DNA of 64,000 nucleotides from Bradyrhizobium sp. NP1 (GCF_030378205.1 NZ_CP127385.1:3326001-3390000), one strand, 5' to 3'; counted from the stretch's first letter, positions 25,009 to 32,240 are shown. The notes: generated by a model not told the origin, from the sequence alone. Translations and numbers: made by a program.

Positions 25009-25611
25009 ATGACACTGAGAGCGTGGTCGTGGTTTGAGCGGGGCGGGCGGCTTGACCGGAGCGACTTTTCAACCCAGCTCGTCGTGCTCGTGCCGGTGCT
25101 GGCGATTGCCGGTCTGACCGGGTGGATGATGGCATCCAGCCCGAGCAGCGCCAGGAGCCAGTCCGCGATTCCCGCAGCATCCAGCGCCGTGGTGGCATCC
25201 ACCGACAAGACGTCGCTGGTCGACCCAACGCCCGATCCGGCGGAGCAGCAGTCGGTTCCCGCCGAGAGCGCGCCGCCGCAACCCGAACCCGGCCAGCAGG
25301 CGGTGACGCCCGAGACGTCGCCGCTCGACGGACTGAAAATCGCTTCGCAAGCGTGGCGGCGTGGCGGGCTTGGTTCGAAAGCGCTCGTGACCTTCACCCT
25401 GCGCAACAACAACGACTATGCGGTCAAGGACATCGAGATCGCCTGCGCCTTCGCGCGGCGGGACGGCAGTCACCTGACCGACCGCACACGCGTGATCCGC
25501 GACACCGTCAACATGAAAAGCCGCAAGACCTTCGCGCGCATGCTGGTCGGCTTCGTCAACGTTAACGCGAGCAAGGCCAAATGCTCACTGGTGACGGCGA
25601 GCCGGGCCTGA
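25009..25611 (+). CDS. Membrane-anchored protein with FxLyD-like domain
   Basis: A 200-residue protein with one transmembrane helix (LVVLVPVLAIAGLTGWMMAS, about 25-44), a Ser/Ala/Pro/Gln-rich linker (about 45-100) and a C-terminal globular part: FTLRNNNDYAVKDIEIACAF, then TRVIRDTVNMKSRKTFARML and VGFVNVNASKAKCSL. The 'T-L-x-N-N-x-x-x-V-x-D-I-x-I-x-C' strand pattern is that of extracytoplasmic FxLyD/DUF3426-like beta-sandwich domains. ATG 25009 was preferred over TTG 25003; GAGGG lies upstream. Role unknown. Confidence 0.65.
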   Translation: MTLRAWSWFERGGRLDRSDFSTQLVVLVPVLAIAGLTGWMMASSPSSARSQSAIPAASSAVVASTDKTSLVDPTPDPAEQQSVPAESAPPQPEPGQQAVTPETSPLDGLKIASQAWRRGGLGSKALVTFTLRNNNDYAVKDIEIACAFARRDGSHLTDRTRVIRDTVNMKSRKTFARMLVGFVNVNASKAKCSLVTASRA

Positions 25612-25773
25612 TCCGCAGGACCGCCCGTTAGCCCCGCGGCGCCATCGGCCACCCCCGGTTGATCAACGCTAAAGAGCGCGCGATCGCGTTTACCACGGTC
25701 CAAGCAAGACCGGGTCAAGGGCAGTGCAGTCGCAAAAAAGTGACCCGGCCGTTGAACCTGCCGGGTGGCGCCC

Positions 25774-25798
25774 GGAACCAACCTTCATATCTCCAGTT
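25774..25798 (+). promoter_or_regulatory. Weak EcfG-like promoter before 25842
   Basis: GGAACC (25774-25779), 15 bases, AGTT (25795-25798), one base off the EcfG consensus GGAACC-N15-CGTT. It lies 44 bases upstream of the start codon of the next gene. Suggestive only. Confidence 0.35.
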
Positions 25799-25841
25799 AG
25801 CCAATGTCCTGCGCCTCCGCGTGGGTGGAGCGGTGCGTAAA

Positions 25842-26294
25842 ATGTTAGTGCTGCGCTATTTCCTGTATGTCGGTGGAGCGCTGCTTGCACTGATTGTGCT
25901 GATTGGCGGCGTGATCTCCCAGCCGCCCGCGGCTGACAACCTGGCTTCCGGCCCAGATGTCCCCCCGATCAGGATTCACTCCGACAGGAAATTGCCTGAG
26001 CGGGTGGTGTTCGACACCACCCATCCTGTGGTTGCGCCCGTGAAGGCCGCCATAGCGGAGGTCGCTCCTGCGCCGTCACCCGTGATCGCCGAGTTCCCGC
26101 CGAAAGCCCGTGTGCGCGAGGCGTTTGCGCAGTTGCCGCTGCCTGCTCAGGCACCGGCCGACATCAAGAAGCCGGCGGTCAAGCCGAAGCACAAGGTTGC
26201 GAGACTGCATGCGCCGCCGCGTCAGCCCATGATGATGCAGCAGCCGATGCTGGTCGCCCAGCAGCCGCATTTCGGGTTCTTCAGCACGTGGTGA
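25842..26294 (+). CDS. Small membrane-anchored Pro/Ala-rich protein
   Basis: A 150-residue protein, MLVLRYFLYVGGALLALIVL, with an N-terminal membrane helix followed by an extracytoplasmic part rich in Pro, Ala, Lys and Val that ends QPMMMQQPMLVAQQPHFGFF. Pro-Ala-Lys spacing (ADIKKPAVKPKHKVARLHAP) suggests an extended cell-wall-spanning linker. GGAG lies about 11 bases before the ATG. Similar proteins recur in Bradyrhizobium genomes; function unknown. Confidence 0.65.
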   Translation: MLVLRYFLYVGGALLALIVLIGGVISQPPAADNLASGPDVPPIRIHSDRKLPERVVFDTTHPVVAPVKAAIAEVAPAPSPVIAEFPPKARVREAFAQLPLPAQAPADIKKPAVKPKHKVARLHAPPRQPMMMQQPMLVAQQPHFGFFSTW

Positions 26295-26307
26295 GCGGGC
26301 TGGCGGC

Positions 26308-26577
26308 CTAGCAGCCGCGGCAGATGCTCTTGATCTTGCTGTTCAGCAGCTTGTCCTCTTCATCGGCTGCCGCCTTGACGTAGTCGTCGTTGCCGTGGCG
26401 GTGATCGGAGGCAAACGCCCCACCGCCAGCCAACCCATGGCCGCCGAAATGATGGCCAAGACCGTGGCCGCCGAAATGTCCCCCAAAACCGTGGCCGCCG
26501 CGCGCCTCGGCAGGCACCGCGCTCGACAATACGGCGATCGCAACAAGGCCGGCGACCACGTCTTTCGACACCATCAT
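26308..26577 (-). CDS. Small secreted Gly/His-rich protein
   Basis: An 89-residue protein with a signal peptide (MMVSKDVVAGLVAIAVLSSA, cleavage about EA) and a Gly-His repeat block, GGHGFGGHFGGHGLGHHFGG, then DHRHGNDDYVKAAADEEDKL and a terminal ICRGC with two Cys. Either of the first two Met codons may start it. The composition suggests metal binding in the periplasm; no family function known. Convergent with the 25842 gene. Confidence 0.65.
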   Translation of the reverse strand: MMVSKDVVAGLVAIAVLSSAVPAEARGGHGFGGHFGGHGLGHHFGGHGLAGGGAFASDHRHGNDDYVKAAADEEDKLLNSKIKSICRGC

Positions 26578-26810
26578 GTGTGAGATTCCGGATACGTGAA
26601 GTACTGGAGCATTCCCTCAGGCTAGCCGGGCGCCGCGGCGAAAGCGGGGCGAGCGACACTTCCGTGCGAGCCGGGCAGCGGGCGGGCCGATCCGGCGCGC
26701 GGATATCGCAGCCGCCTTTTGCAGCTGGCGTCGCTGGAGCGCTTGCCCGTTGTGTTCACGGCCTGTTCAGGCCCGTAATCCTAAGTCATGCGGCAGAGCG
26801 GAGGGTGACC

Positions 26811-27179
26811 ATGCGGTATCTTGTTCGTGCCGTTGGGGGGCGAGGCTTGCGGCGGGGAGGCTTGCGGCGGGGAGGCTTGGGGCGGGGAGGCTTGGGGCTG
26901 GCCGTGCTTGTGTGGGCGACCGCGGCGCTCGCGCAATCGACCACGCCGCCGCCCGCTCCGGCGGCCCAGGCCAATGCGGCGCCCGCAGCACCCATTGCGC
27001 TCAGCAAGCGACTGGCCTGCCGGGCCGGAGCGCAAAGCAAGAGCGGGCAGGAGCGGCAGGATCAGATCCAGCTCTGCATGGCGCAGGCGCGGCTCGACTG
27101 CCTCAAGCAGGCGATCGATCAGAAGGTTGTGGGGCCGCAGCGGCAGGAATTCGTCAAGAGCTGCGTCGGCGTGCCCTGA
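26811..27179 (+). CDS. Small exported protein with repeat-expanded signal peptide
   Basis: A 122-residue protein. ATG 26811 follows GGAGGGTGACC. The N-region of the signal peptide contains Arg-Gly repeats (RGLRRGGLRRGGLGRGGLGL) produced by a 15-bp tandem repeat, then a hydrophobic core and ALAQ cleavage-like site. The mature part is helical with three Cys (KRLACRAGAQ, QIQLCMAQARLDCLKQAI, VKSCVGVP). Unknown function; the Cys spacing suggests disulfide pairing in the periplasm. Confidence 0.65.
   Translation: MRYLVRAVGGRGLRRGGLRRGGLGRGGLGLAVLVWATAALAQSTTPPPAPAAQANAAPAAPIALSKRLACRAGAQSKSGQERQDQIQLCMAQARLDCLKQAIDQKVVGPQRQEFVKSCVGVP
26841..26900 (+). repeat. 15-bp tandem repeat inside a signal peptide
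   Basis: Units CTTGCGGCGGGGAGG at 26846-26860 and 26861-26875, a variant CTTGGGGCGGGGAGG at 26876-26890, and partial units on both sides. In frame, each unit adds five residues (Leu-Arg/Gly-Arg-Gly-Gly). Confidence 0.9.
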
Positions 27180-27216
27180 AGGATCGCTGGCGCGCAAGTC
27201 GACGCGCAAGTCGAGC

Positions 27217-27945
27217 TCATCCGGCAAGCAGGATTTTGTCCGCGGTGACGAGCTGCTCGGCGAAAAAGCCTGCATCTGCGGAGACATCGTCATGTAGCTG
27301 CTTCAGCACCACCGCCAGATCACGCGCGCCAGCAGCAGCGGTGGCAGGATCAGCTTTGCGGGCGAGCGCCGAGTAACCGCTCGCCATCAGGCCGCAAGTC
27401 GCATGACCGCCCGACTCGAACGAGCGCTGGGCGGCTTGAAAATCGGACAGTGCCTCGGCGGGCTGGCCCGCCGCAAGCTTCAGCGCGCCGAGAAGCCAGC
27501 AGGCGGTTCCTTCTTCCTTGCGCCCGAGGGCCAGCTCGCGCACCAGGTCACGGGACACGTTCGCCAGGTGGAGGGCGGATTGCAGATAAGGCGGCTCGAT
27601 CCGGATGCCTTCATCGCCCCATCCTGGCCAGCAATTGGCGGCAGTGTTGTAGCTGATCGACTGCGCGGCCTTTTTGAGCTTCTCGGCTATCGTTGTGTTG
27701 GTCGCTGTGTTGGCGTGATCCAGGCAGAACTTCACGGCCGCACCGCCAACGGCGATCATGCTTTCGACGTCCTTGCGATCCCTGTACAGGGCTTTGCCGA
27801 GATCGGCGAAGGCGGTCGCAGCGTCTATCGGATCCTCCATCGATTTCACAATCGAAATAGCGCTGGAAGCTCCGTCCGTATCGCACGCCTGCAGAGCGCG
27901 GTGGAGAGCCGCGTCTCGTCCTGCATCCTTGTGACCAGTCGTCAT
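27217..27945 (-). CDS. Cytoplasmic helical-repeat (TPR-like) protein
   Basis: A 242-residue protein starting MTTGHKDAGRDAALHRALQA. It is almost entirely helical with an alternating pattern typical of degenerate TPR/Sel1-like repeats (IDAATAFADLGKALYRDRKD; LWLLGALKLAAGQPAEALSD-like stretch about residues 155-180; FESGGHATCGLMASGYSALA). No catalytic motif. There is no strong ribosome site before 27945, and the frame stays open another 36 codons, so the start is uncertain. Function unknown. Confidence 0.6.
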   Translation of the reverse strand: MTTGHKDAGRDAALHRALQACDTDGASSAISIVKSMEDPIDAATAFADLGKALYRDRKDVESMIAVGGAAVKFCLDHANTATNTTIAEKLKKAAQSISYNTAANCWPGWGDEGIRIEPPYLQSALHLANVSRDLVRELALGRKEEGTACWLLGALKLAAGQPAEALSDFQAAQRSFESGGHATCGLMASGYSALARKADPATAAAGARDLAVVLKQLHDDVSADAGFFAEQLVTADKILLAG

Positions 27946-28153
27946 GTCGGCGGACCAAAAAATCGGGAGGGACCGTGCTGTTCTGAAGTGCCGCCAGTCG
28001 GCATACACCCGAGACGCCGCTCCCCTCAATTCAAGCGCAGGATGTTTCGGCAATTTGATCGTTTCGCCGCCGCCATCGTGAAGCGAATTCGTCGGAATCC
28101 CGCAGGTTACGCCGAAACAGCTCTTTTCCTGGACGTGTCATGTCCCGGATGTG

Positions 28154-28372
28154 TCACGCCTCCCGCCAATGGCCAGGTTTCCTTTTGTCGTTCAGGCGTC
28201 GAATCCGAGCTACATGTGGTCGATGTCCATGCCTCTTTGACCAGTCGATCGCCCTGTGCCGCGTCTCGAACGTTTGCAGCAAGTGGTCGGCGTGATCTTC
28301 GACCGCGTAGTCCTCTACCGGACTTCCGTCGGGTCGACCCTTTGGTCGAGGTTCAACGAAAACGATGGACAT
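28154..28372 (-). CDS. Small DUF2188-like protein, probably stress-induced
   Basis: A 72-residue protein, MSIVFVEPRPKGRPDGSPVE, then DYAVEDHADHLLQTFETRHR and AIDWSKRHGHRPHVARIRRL. I recognise this as a conserved short family of Bradyrhizobium and Rhodopseudomonas. The layout (query strand, ADH.L.TF.T, helix, then HVARVR-like strand) recalls DUF2188 proteins. ATG 28372 follows GGAGGCGGAGC. Upstream on the same strand are a consensus EcfG promoter (28490-28514) and a terminator-like hairpin (28416-28448), so expression in stationary or stress conditions, perhaps with attenuation, is likely. Confidence 0.75.
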   Translation of the reverse strand: MSIVFVEPRPKGRPDGSPVEDYAVEDHADHLLQTFETRHRAIDWSKRHGHRPHVARIRRLNDKRKPGHWREA

Positions 28373-28404
28373 GCTCCGCCTCCAAAACAAAACTCAGCCT
28401 GCAA

Positions 28405-28483
28405 AACAAAAGAAAGACGGCTCCAACGGTGGGCCCGATGGAGCCGTCGTTGCGGCTTAGGGGTGTGGCGGGGGGTGCCACAG
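28405..28483 (-). ncRNA. Candidate short stress-induced RNA or attenuated leader
   Basis: Bounded by an exact EcfG-type promoter on the right and the intrinsic terminator at 28416-28448 on the left, giving a predicted transcript of about 75-80 bases if termination is efficient. Reading through it would express the 28154-28372 gene. Existence is inferred only from these two signals. Confidence 0.4.
28416..28448 (-). terminator. Intrinsic terminator or attenuator in the leader of 28154-28372
   Basis: GACGGCTCCA (28416-28425) and TGGAGCCGTC (28439-28448) form a perfect 10-bp stem. On the minus strand it is followed by TTTCTTTTGTTTTG. It lies 44 bases before the start codon and about 35 bases after the predicted transcription start. 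Confidence 0.7.
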
Positions 28484-28489
28484 ACCATC

Positions 28490-28514
28490 AACGAGCGGCT
28501 TGTCAGATCGTTCC
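28490..28514 (-). promoter_or_regulatory. EcfG-type general stress promoter
   Basis: On the minus strand GGAAC (28514-28510), exactly 16 bases, CGTT (28493-28490): a full match to the alphaproteobacterial EcfG/PhyR-regulon consensus. Predicted start is near 28483. Confidence 0.7.
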
Positions 28515-28640
28515 TGAGCACTGTCCGTCGTTGGCGGCGGACTGGATGATGCTGGCGCGCGGCCACGCAGCGCGACACGCGACAAATGAAGTAACGTCGC
28601 CTCCGATTGAACCAAGCGCGCGCGCCGTGGTTAGTCCCCC

Positions 28641-28742
28641 ATGGAACGCGACATCGAAAAACGTGCGGAACAGGCCCTGGTCGTAGCGACCCTGAGCACG
28701 ACGGCGCTGACGGTCTATTTCCTGTTCTTATTGGCAGGATAG
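28641..28742 (+). CDS. 33-residue single-helix membrane protein
   Basis: ATG 28641 opens a short frame, MERDIEKRAEQALVVATLST, then TALTVYFLFLLAG and TAG at 28740-28742. An amphipathic charged N-terminus leads into one hydrophobic helix, a common design for small stress membrane proteins. There is no strong ribosome site (CCCCC precedes the ATG), which lowers confidence. Its last 21 bases are tandemly duplicated just after the stop. Confidence 0.45.
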   Translation: MERDIEKRAEQALVVATLSTTALTVYFLFLLAG

Positions 28743-28763
28743 CTGCTCTTATTGGCAGGCTAG
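28722..28763 (+). repeat. 21-bp tandem duplication across a stop codon
   Basis: CTGTTCTTATTGGCAGGATAG (28722-28742) is followed at once by a copy with two changes (28743-28763), so that the stop codon itself is duplicated. Confidence 0.85.
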
Positions 28764-28857
28764 CCGCGCGGCTTGCGGCCCGGATGCTCGATTTCTCTCG
28801 CTATTGCAGGTCGCGGGGTGCACCATTCGCGAGGGGCCTCGAAGCAGGAGGCCGATC

Positions 28858-29253
28858 GTGCAAGACAATATCTTCAACAGTAAAGGTATCCACGTCGGGG
28901 TAGTGGATGGGCCGGTCATTTTCGATCTCGACGGCAACAAGCTTTACGATCTCAGGGGAACCAGGATTTATCAACCGTCCGGCGAGTTCGTCGGTCTTCT
29001 GGATGACCGGAGCAGTTCAGAGAGGCGGCTCGGCCGGTCCACCGATTGGCTGTTTCCGTTGAAGAAAAGCCGACTGAACGCGGCACTGGCGCTCTCAATC
29101 TCTGTCGGCATCATCGTCTTCGGAGTCTGGGTTATTGCCACCGACAAAGCTGAATTCAGCGAGTTTGCGATTTGGTTCGTTCTCGGCTTTCTGAGTATCG
29201 CTGTCGGGTGGATTAGCCTTCTCGCCGAGATTCGCGACCGCCGCATTGGTTAG
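28858..29253 (+). CDS. Two-helix membrane protein with N-terminal beta domain
   Basis: A 131-residue protein starting at GTG 28858 with GGAGG 7 bases upstream. The N-terminal half (GIHVGVVDGPVIFDLDGNKL, YDLRGTRIYQPSGEFVGLL) is a short beta-repeat domain (4-fold beta-flower like), then a charged linker and two transmembrane helices (ALALSISVGIIVFGVWVIA; FAIWFVLGFLSIAVGWISLL) ending EIRDRRIG. Function unknown. A small domain sensing at the cytoplasmic face is a guess. Confidence 0.7.
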   Translation: MQDNIFNSKGIHVGVVDGPVIFDLDGNKLYDLRGTRIYQPSGEFVGLLDDRSSSERRLGRSTDWLFPLKKSRLNAALALSISVGIIVFGVWVIATDKAEFSEFAIWFVLGFLSIAVGWISLLAEIRDRRIG

Positions 29254-29378
29254 ACATTTAAGGCTGATAGCCGGAATGCGGGTTGCCGCCATCTCGGTCA
29301 GGCACTGCAACAACCAAGCCGAACCAATGTTGTCTTGCCTTCTTGGCGATAGCTTGTCGCAATCCGCCTGGTTGGGCG

Positions 29379-29795
29379 ATGAATCAGCATCTTTCCCTCG
29401 TTAGTCTCGTGGTCGCAGACTATGACGAAGCGATCACCTTCTTCGCCCCTGCGCTGAATTTCGAACTCTGCGAAGACACGTCGCTCGGCGGCGGCAAGCG
29501 CTGGGTCGTCGTGCGCCCGCCGGGCCGCGTCGGTTCCGGCCTGCTGTTGGCGCGGGCGGACAATCCGGCCCAGGCGGCGCGCATCGGTGACCAGACCGGA
29601 GGGCGGGTCTTCCTGTTTTTGGAAACGGATGATTTCGATCGCGACCATGCGCGCATGACCGCCGCTGGCGTGCGGTTCGTTCAGGGGCCTCGGCATGAGC
29701 CCTATGGCGTCGTGGCGGTTTTCGAGGATATCTGTGGTAACCGCTGGGACTTGATCCAGCCGGAGCCGACACAGGATCACGAAACAAGGCCGTAG
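29379..29795 (+). CDS. VOC (glyoxalase) family protein
   Basis: A 138-residue protein, MNQHLSLVSLVVADYDEAIT, with the VOC pattern FFAPALNFELCEDTSLGGGK, RWVVVRPPG, ARIGDQTGGRVFLFLETDDF and a C-terminal FEDICGNRWDLIQPE carrying the metal Glu/Asp region. ATG 29379 is the start consistent with the family N-terminus. The stop is 3 bases before the start of the SnoaL-like pseudogene, so both were probably one operon. Confidence 0.85.
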   Translation: MNQHLSLVSLVVADYDEAITFFAPALNFELCEDTSLGGGKRWVVVRPPGRVGSGLLLARADNPAQAARIGDQTGGRVFLFLETDDFDRDHARMTAAGVRFVQGPRHEPYGVVAVFEDICGNRWDLIQPEPTQDHETRP

Positions 29796-29798
29796 CCG

Positions 29799-30151
29799 AT
29801 GACACCACGCCAAGTCGTAGAAGAATGGGTGCGCCGGTTTAACTCCGGTGAGGCCGACAGGCTGGCCGAACTATACCACGAGGACGCGATAAACCATCAG
29901 GTCGTTCAAGAGCCGATTGCGGGCAAGGCCGCGATCCGCGAGATGTTCCGGCGCGAGTTCGAGACTGCGGACATGACCTGCATTCCCGAAGTCATTCACG
30001 AAGCGGGCGATGTCGCCATTCTCGAATGGAGAGACCAATGGGGCTCCGAGGCTGCGGCTTCTTCACGGTGAAGGACGATCGCATCGTCTTCCAGCGCGGT
30101 TACTGGGACAAGCTGTCGTTTCTCAAGATGCACGGCCTGCCACTTGATTGA
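29799..30151 (+). pseudogene. SnoaL-like (NTF2-fold) gene with frameshift
   Basis: The first frame (MTPRQVVEEWVRRFNSGEAD, AELYHEDAINHQVV, IREMFRREFETADMTCIP, DVAILEWRD) is the start of a SnoaL/NTF2-like small-molecule barrel. After ILEWRD (about 30034) the frame leaves the family. The rest of the protein (MGLRGCGFFTVKDDRIVFQR, GYWDKLSFLKMHGLPLD, stop 30149-30151) is in the next frame. Restoring one base near 30033-30036 (GACC to GACCC) rejoins the halves as WRDPMGLRGCGFF. Recent pseudogene or base-call error; the C-terminal half shows no other damage. Confidence 0.8.
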
Positions 30152-30248
30152 CGGAAGCGGCTTGCGCGTTGTGCCGCCGTGCAGGACCTGATGTTCCCGC
30201 TCGGCCGGAGAGCGCCCTGGCGAACATGGCGCGCCACGGCCGATGAAG

Positions 30249-30479
30249 ATGGGCACTATTGCTTCGCCGTGGCGCTATGATGCAGAGGCCTTCGTTGCTA
30301 TCCAACCGGTGAATCTGCGATGGCCTGCGATTTCACGCTACAGCCTTGCTGGCGGAAATCTTCCTAATTTCGAAGCATGGTCCGGCCCCTGCGAGTCTGG
30401 TCGACGTAGCGGTGACGGCCGGCTCTTGCGGTTTGCGCTTAGGCGGCTCGGCTACAACTGCGGCACCCCGAAGCCGTAG
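30249..30479 (+). CDS. Doubtful repeat-associated short frame
   Basis: A 76-residue frame beginning MGTIASPWRYDAEAFVAIQP, then VNLRWPAISRYSLAGG. From memory the phrase 'ASPWRYD...ALQ..NLRRPAI..YA' recurs in many short hypothetical proteins of Bradyrhizobium, pointing to a dispersed DNA repeat rather than a protein family. No ribosome site. The rest of the 30152-30564 gap shows nothing else. Confidence 0.25.
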   Translation: MGTIASPWRYDAEAFVAIQPVNLRWPAISRYSLAGGNLPNFEAWSGPCESGRRSGDGRLLRFALRRLGYNCGTPKP

Positions 30480-30564
30480 TAGGAAGCGTGTCCCGACAAC
30501 GGTCACATCAAGCGTTGTCAAAAAAGAGTGATTAGCGAAATCGCTCGCAGCCAAAAGCGAGGAA

Positions 30565-30579
30565 TAGACGATCGGTCTA
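30565..30579. promoter_or_regulatory. TetR-type operator 1
   Basis: TAGAC-GATCG-GTCTA, a perfect 5+5 inverted repeat, identical to operator 3 (32011-32025) and one base different from operator 2 (31337-31351). It lies 169 bases upstream of the secreted-protein gene at 30748. Resembles operators of NemR/AcuR-type TetR repressors. Confidence 0.7.
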
Positions 30580-30747
30580 ATTTATGGCTACCTCAGAAAA
30601 CCGCGGTGATATCAGACTGCATTCCTTGATGGGCTCGGTCGCTGCCGAGCGCCGACCGCCTGACCGGTTGATCAGGGGGCATCCTCAACAAACAACGTCC
30701 GCCGATCCCTTCACGGTTGGCGGGGTTTCCAACATCAGAGGTCACAC

Positions 30748-31266
30748 ATGGTTCGCAATATCGCGCTTGGAATGACGATTGCTATCGGAATGGCTCTGAC
30801 CGCTCCGGTGGCCATGGCCCAACAAAAGCAACATGTCAGCTATAATACCCCGGCAACTCAGACGACATACACCCAACAACATGTAATCGATGTTGGCGAT
30901 ATTCCGGGACATCAAGCTCGGCTCTTTGAAATTCGGCGGACCTATGGGAACGATGCCCCCACAATCAATGGGTCGAAGCTGAAAGAGCAGTGGACGCGCG
31001 GCATGTCGGACTACATCGACAATAATGGTCCGGCCATCATCTACAACGTCTGGATACTAGAGAATGGGGACAAGTTTTTTGTCAGGACATCTCTGGTCGC
31101 CCAAAGCAGCGGAGACGGGAAGCTTACAAACATGACGTCGGGCGTCATTACTGGAGGCACAGGTAGCCTCGCCAGAATTCGTGGCATCATTAGTAGCCAT
31201 GGCCCGTCCGAGCCGAAGGCCGGCGTCAATGCCAATCAGACCGACATCGACTATTGGATGGAGTGA
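30748..31266 (+). CDS. Secreted beta-barrel protein of unknown function
   Basis: A 172-residue protein with a Sec signal (MVRNIALGMTIAIGMALTAP, cleavage AMA-QQ). The mature part is beta-rich: HQARLFEIRRTYGND, GPAIIYNVWILENGDKFFVR, and a Gly/Thr segment SGVITGGTGSLARIRGIIS followed by NANQTDIDYWME. The 'GGTG.(L/F)..IRG' then 'Y' end pattern recalls allene-oxide-cyclase/dirigent-like calycin barrels, but this is only resemblance. The region is more AT-rich than its neighbours. Operator 1 upstream suggests control by the TetR regulator at 31363. Confidence 0.7.
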   Translation: MVRNIALGMTIAIGMALTAPVAMAQQKQHVSYNTPATQTTYTQQHVIDVGDIPGHQARLFEIRRTYGNDAPTINGSKLKEQWTRGMSDYIDNNGPAIIYNVWILENGDKFFVRTSLVAQSSGDGKLTNMTSGVITGGTGSLARIRGIISSHGPSEPKAGVNANQTDIDYWME

Positions 31267-31336
31267 GAAGGTCTTCGGGGCGGCTTCAGGGAGCAGGTCA
31301 ATCCAAACAGGCCAGTTACTTGGTGGCTTGCTCTCC

Positions 31337-31351
31337 TAGACGTTCGGTCTA
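31337..31351. promoter_or_regulatory. TetR-type operator 2, before the regulator itself
   Basis: TAGAC-GTTCG-GTCTA ends 11 bases before the ATG of the TetR gene (31363), as expected for autorepression. Confidence 0.75.
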
Positions 31352-31362
31352 TCATAATCCGC

Positions 31363-31995
31363 ATGAGCAAGACACTGCCTGTCCGCCGCCGCGGGCGACC
31401 GCCTAAGGAACTTGCGGGCTATAGTGCGACCCGTGACGCGCTAGTCCGTGCAGGTGTCGTAATGCTGACGGAGAAGGGCTATTCCGCGACGGGGATCGAG
31501 GAAGTCTTGCGTAGCGTCGACGTGCCGAAGGGATCGTTCTACCACTACTTTCCGAGCAAAGAAGCATTTGGAGCGGCACTGATCGACAGCTACGCTACCT
31601 ATTTTTCGCGGAAGCTCGACAGCTTCTTCCTGAGCGAGCAGCACCCCCCACTCGAAAGGCTTAGGGGTTTTACCGACGATGCTGCGTCTGCCATGAAGCG
31701 CTTCCGTTATACGCGAGGCTGTTTGGTAGGCAATCTTGGCCAGGAGATGGGCGCACTTCCGCAATCTTTTCGCCAGCAACTATTCGATGTGTTCATCGAC
31801 TGGCAGCAGCGCACAGCCAAGTGCTTGAGAGGTGCTCAAACGACAGGTGTGATCTCTTCCAGCCACGATTGCGACTGGCTTGCCGAATTCTTCTGGATCG
31901 GCTGGGAGGGCGCGGTCCTTCGCGCCAAACTCGAGCGCCGTTCCGAGCCGCTTCACTCCTTCTCGAAAGGTTTTTTCAAGCTCCTCAGTGAATGA
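31363..31995 (+). CDS. TetR-family repressor, AcuR/NemR-like
   Basis: A 210-residue TetR regulator. The N-terminal basic tail RRRGRPPKELAGYSATRDAL precedes the HTH (KGYSATGIEEVLRSVDVPKG, SFYHYFPSKEAFGAALIDSY). The C-terminal domain has RGCLVGNLGQEMGALPQSFR and FFWIGWEGAVLRAKLERR, the hallmarks of the AcuR (acrylate) / NemR (N-ethylmaleimide, aldehyde) group, whose CLVGN Cys can sense electrophiles. Three palindromic sites (30565, 31337, 32011) flank it. No recognisable ribosome site precedes the ATG. Probable electrophile- or acryloyl-CoA-type sensing is inference. Confidence 0.88.
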   Translation: MSKTLPVRRRGRPPKELAGYSATRDALVRAGVVMLTEKGYSATGIEEVLRSVDVPKGSFYHYFPSKEAFGAALIDSYATYFSRKLDSFFLSEQHPPLERLRGFTDDAASAMKRFRYTRGCLVGNLGQEMGALPQSFRQQLFDVFIDWQQRTAKCLRGAQTTGVISSSHDCDWLAEFFWIGWEGAVLRAKLERRSEPLHSFSKGFFKLLSE

Positions 31996-32010
31996 GGCTT
32001 TGCCCGGAAC

Positions 32011-32025
32011 TAGACGATCGGTCTA
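32011..32025. promoter_or_regulatory. TetR-type operator 3, before the mmsA relic
   Basis: TAGAC-GATCG-GTCTA, identical to operator 1, 16 bases after the TetR stop and about 60 bases before the first mmsA-like residues. Confidence 0.7.
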
Positions 32026-32083
32026 ATAAAATTCACTGCCTTCGACGCTGACCCAGACAAGCCGGAGCCGCACGATAAATACC

Positions 32084-32240
32084 TCCGTTACGACATCCGC
32101 GATCCAGACCATCCCCAACATGATTGGGGGTGGGCATGTCGCTGCCTCCGGCGGCAGGTCGCAGGATGTCTTCAACCCGGCGCTCGGCGTCGTTAGCGGT
32201 CGGGTAGGCCTCTCGACGGACCTCGACGTCGATGATGCCG
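32084..32240 (+). pseudogene. N-terminal relic of methylmalonate-semialdehyde dehydrogenase (mmsA)
   Basis: The frame reads SVTTSAIQTIPNMIGGGHVA, then ASGGRSQDVFNPALGVVSGR and VGLSTDLDVDDAVTWAS. This is the start of CoA-acylating methylmalonate/malonate-semialdehyde dehydrogenases (xxIPHFIGGKHVAGTSGRSxDVFNPATGEVxGKVxLAS...EVDxAV). The similarity ends near 32240, and the following sequence runs into the start of another gene. Only about 50 of about 500 residues remain, so it is a remnant. It lies directly after the TetR gene and operator 3, suggesting that the repressor once controlled mmsA. Confidence 0.75.
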
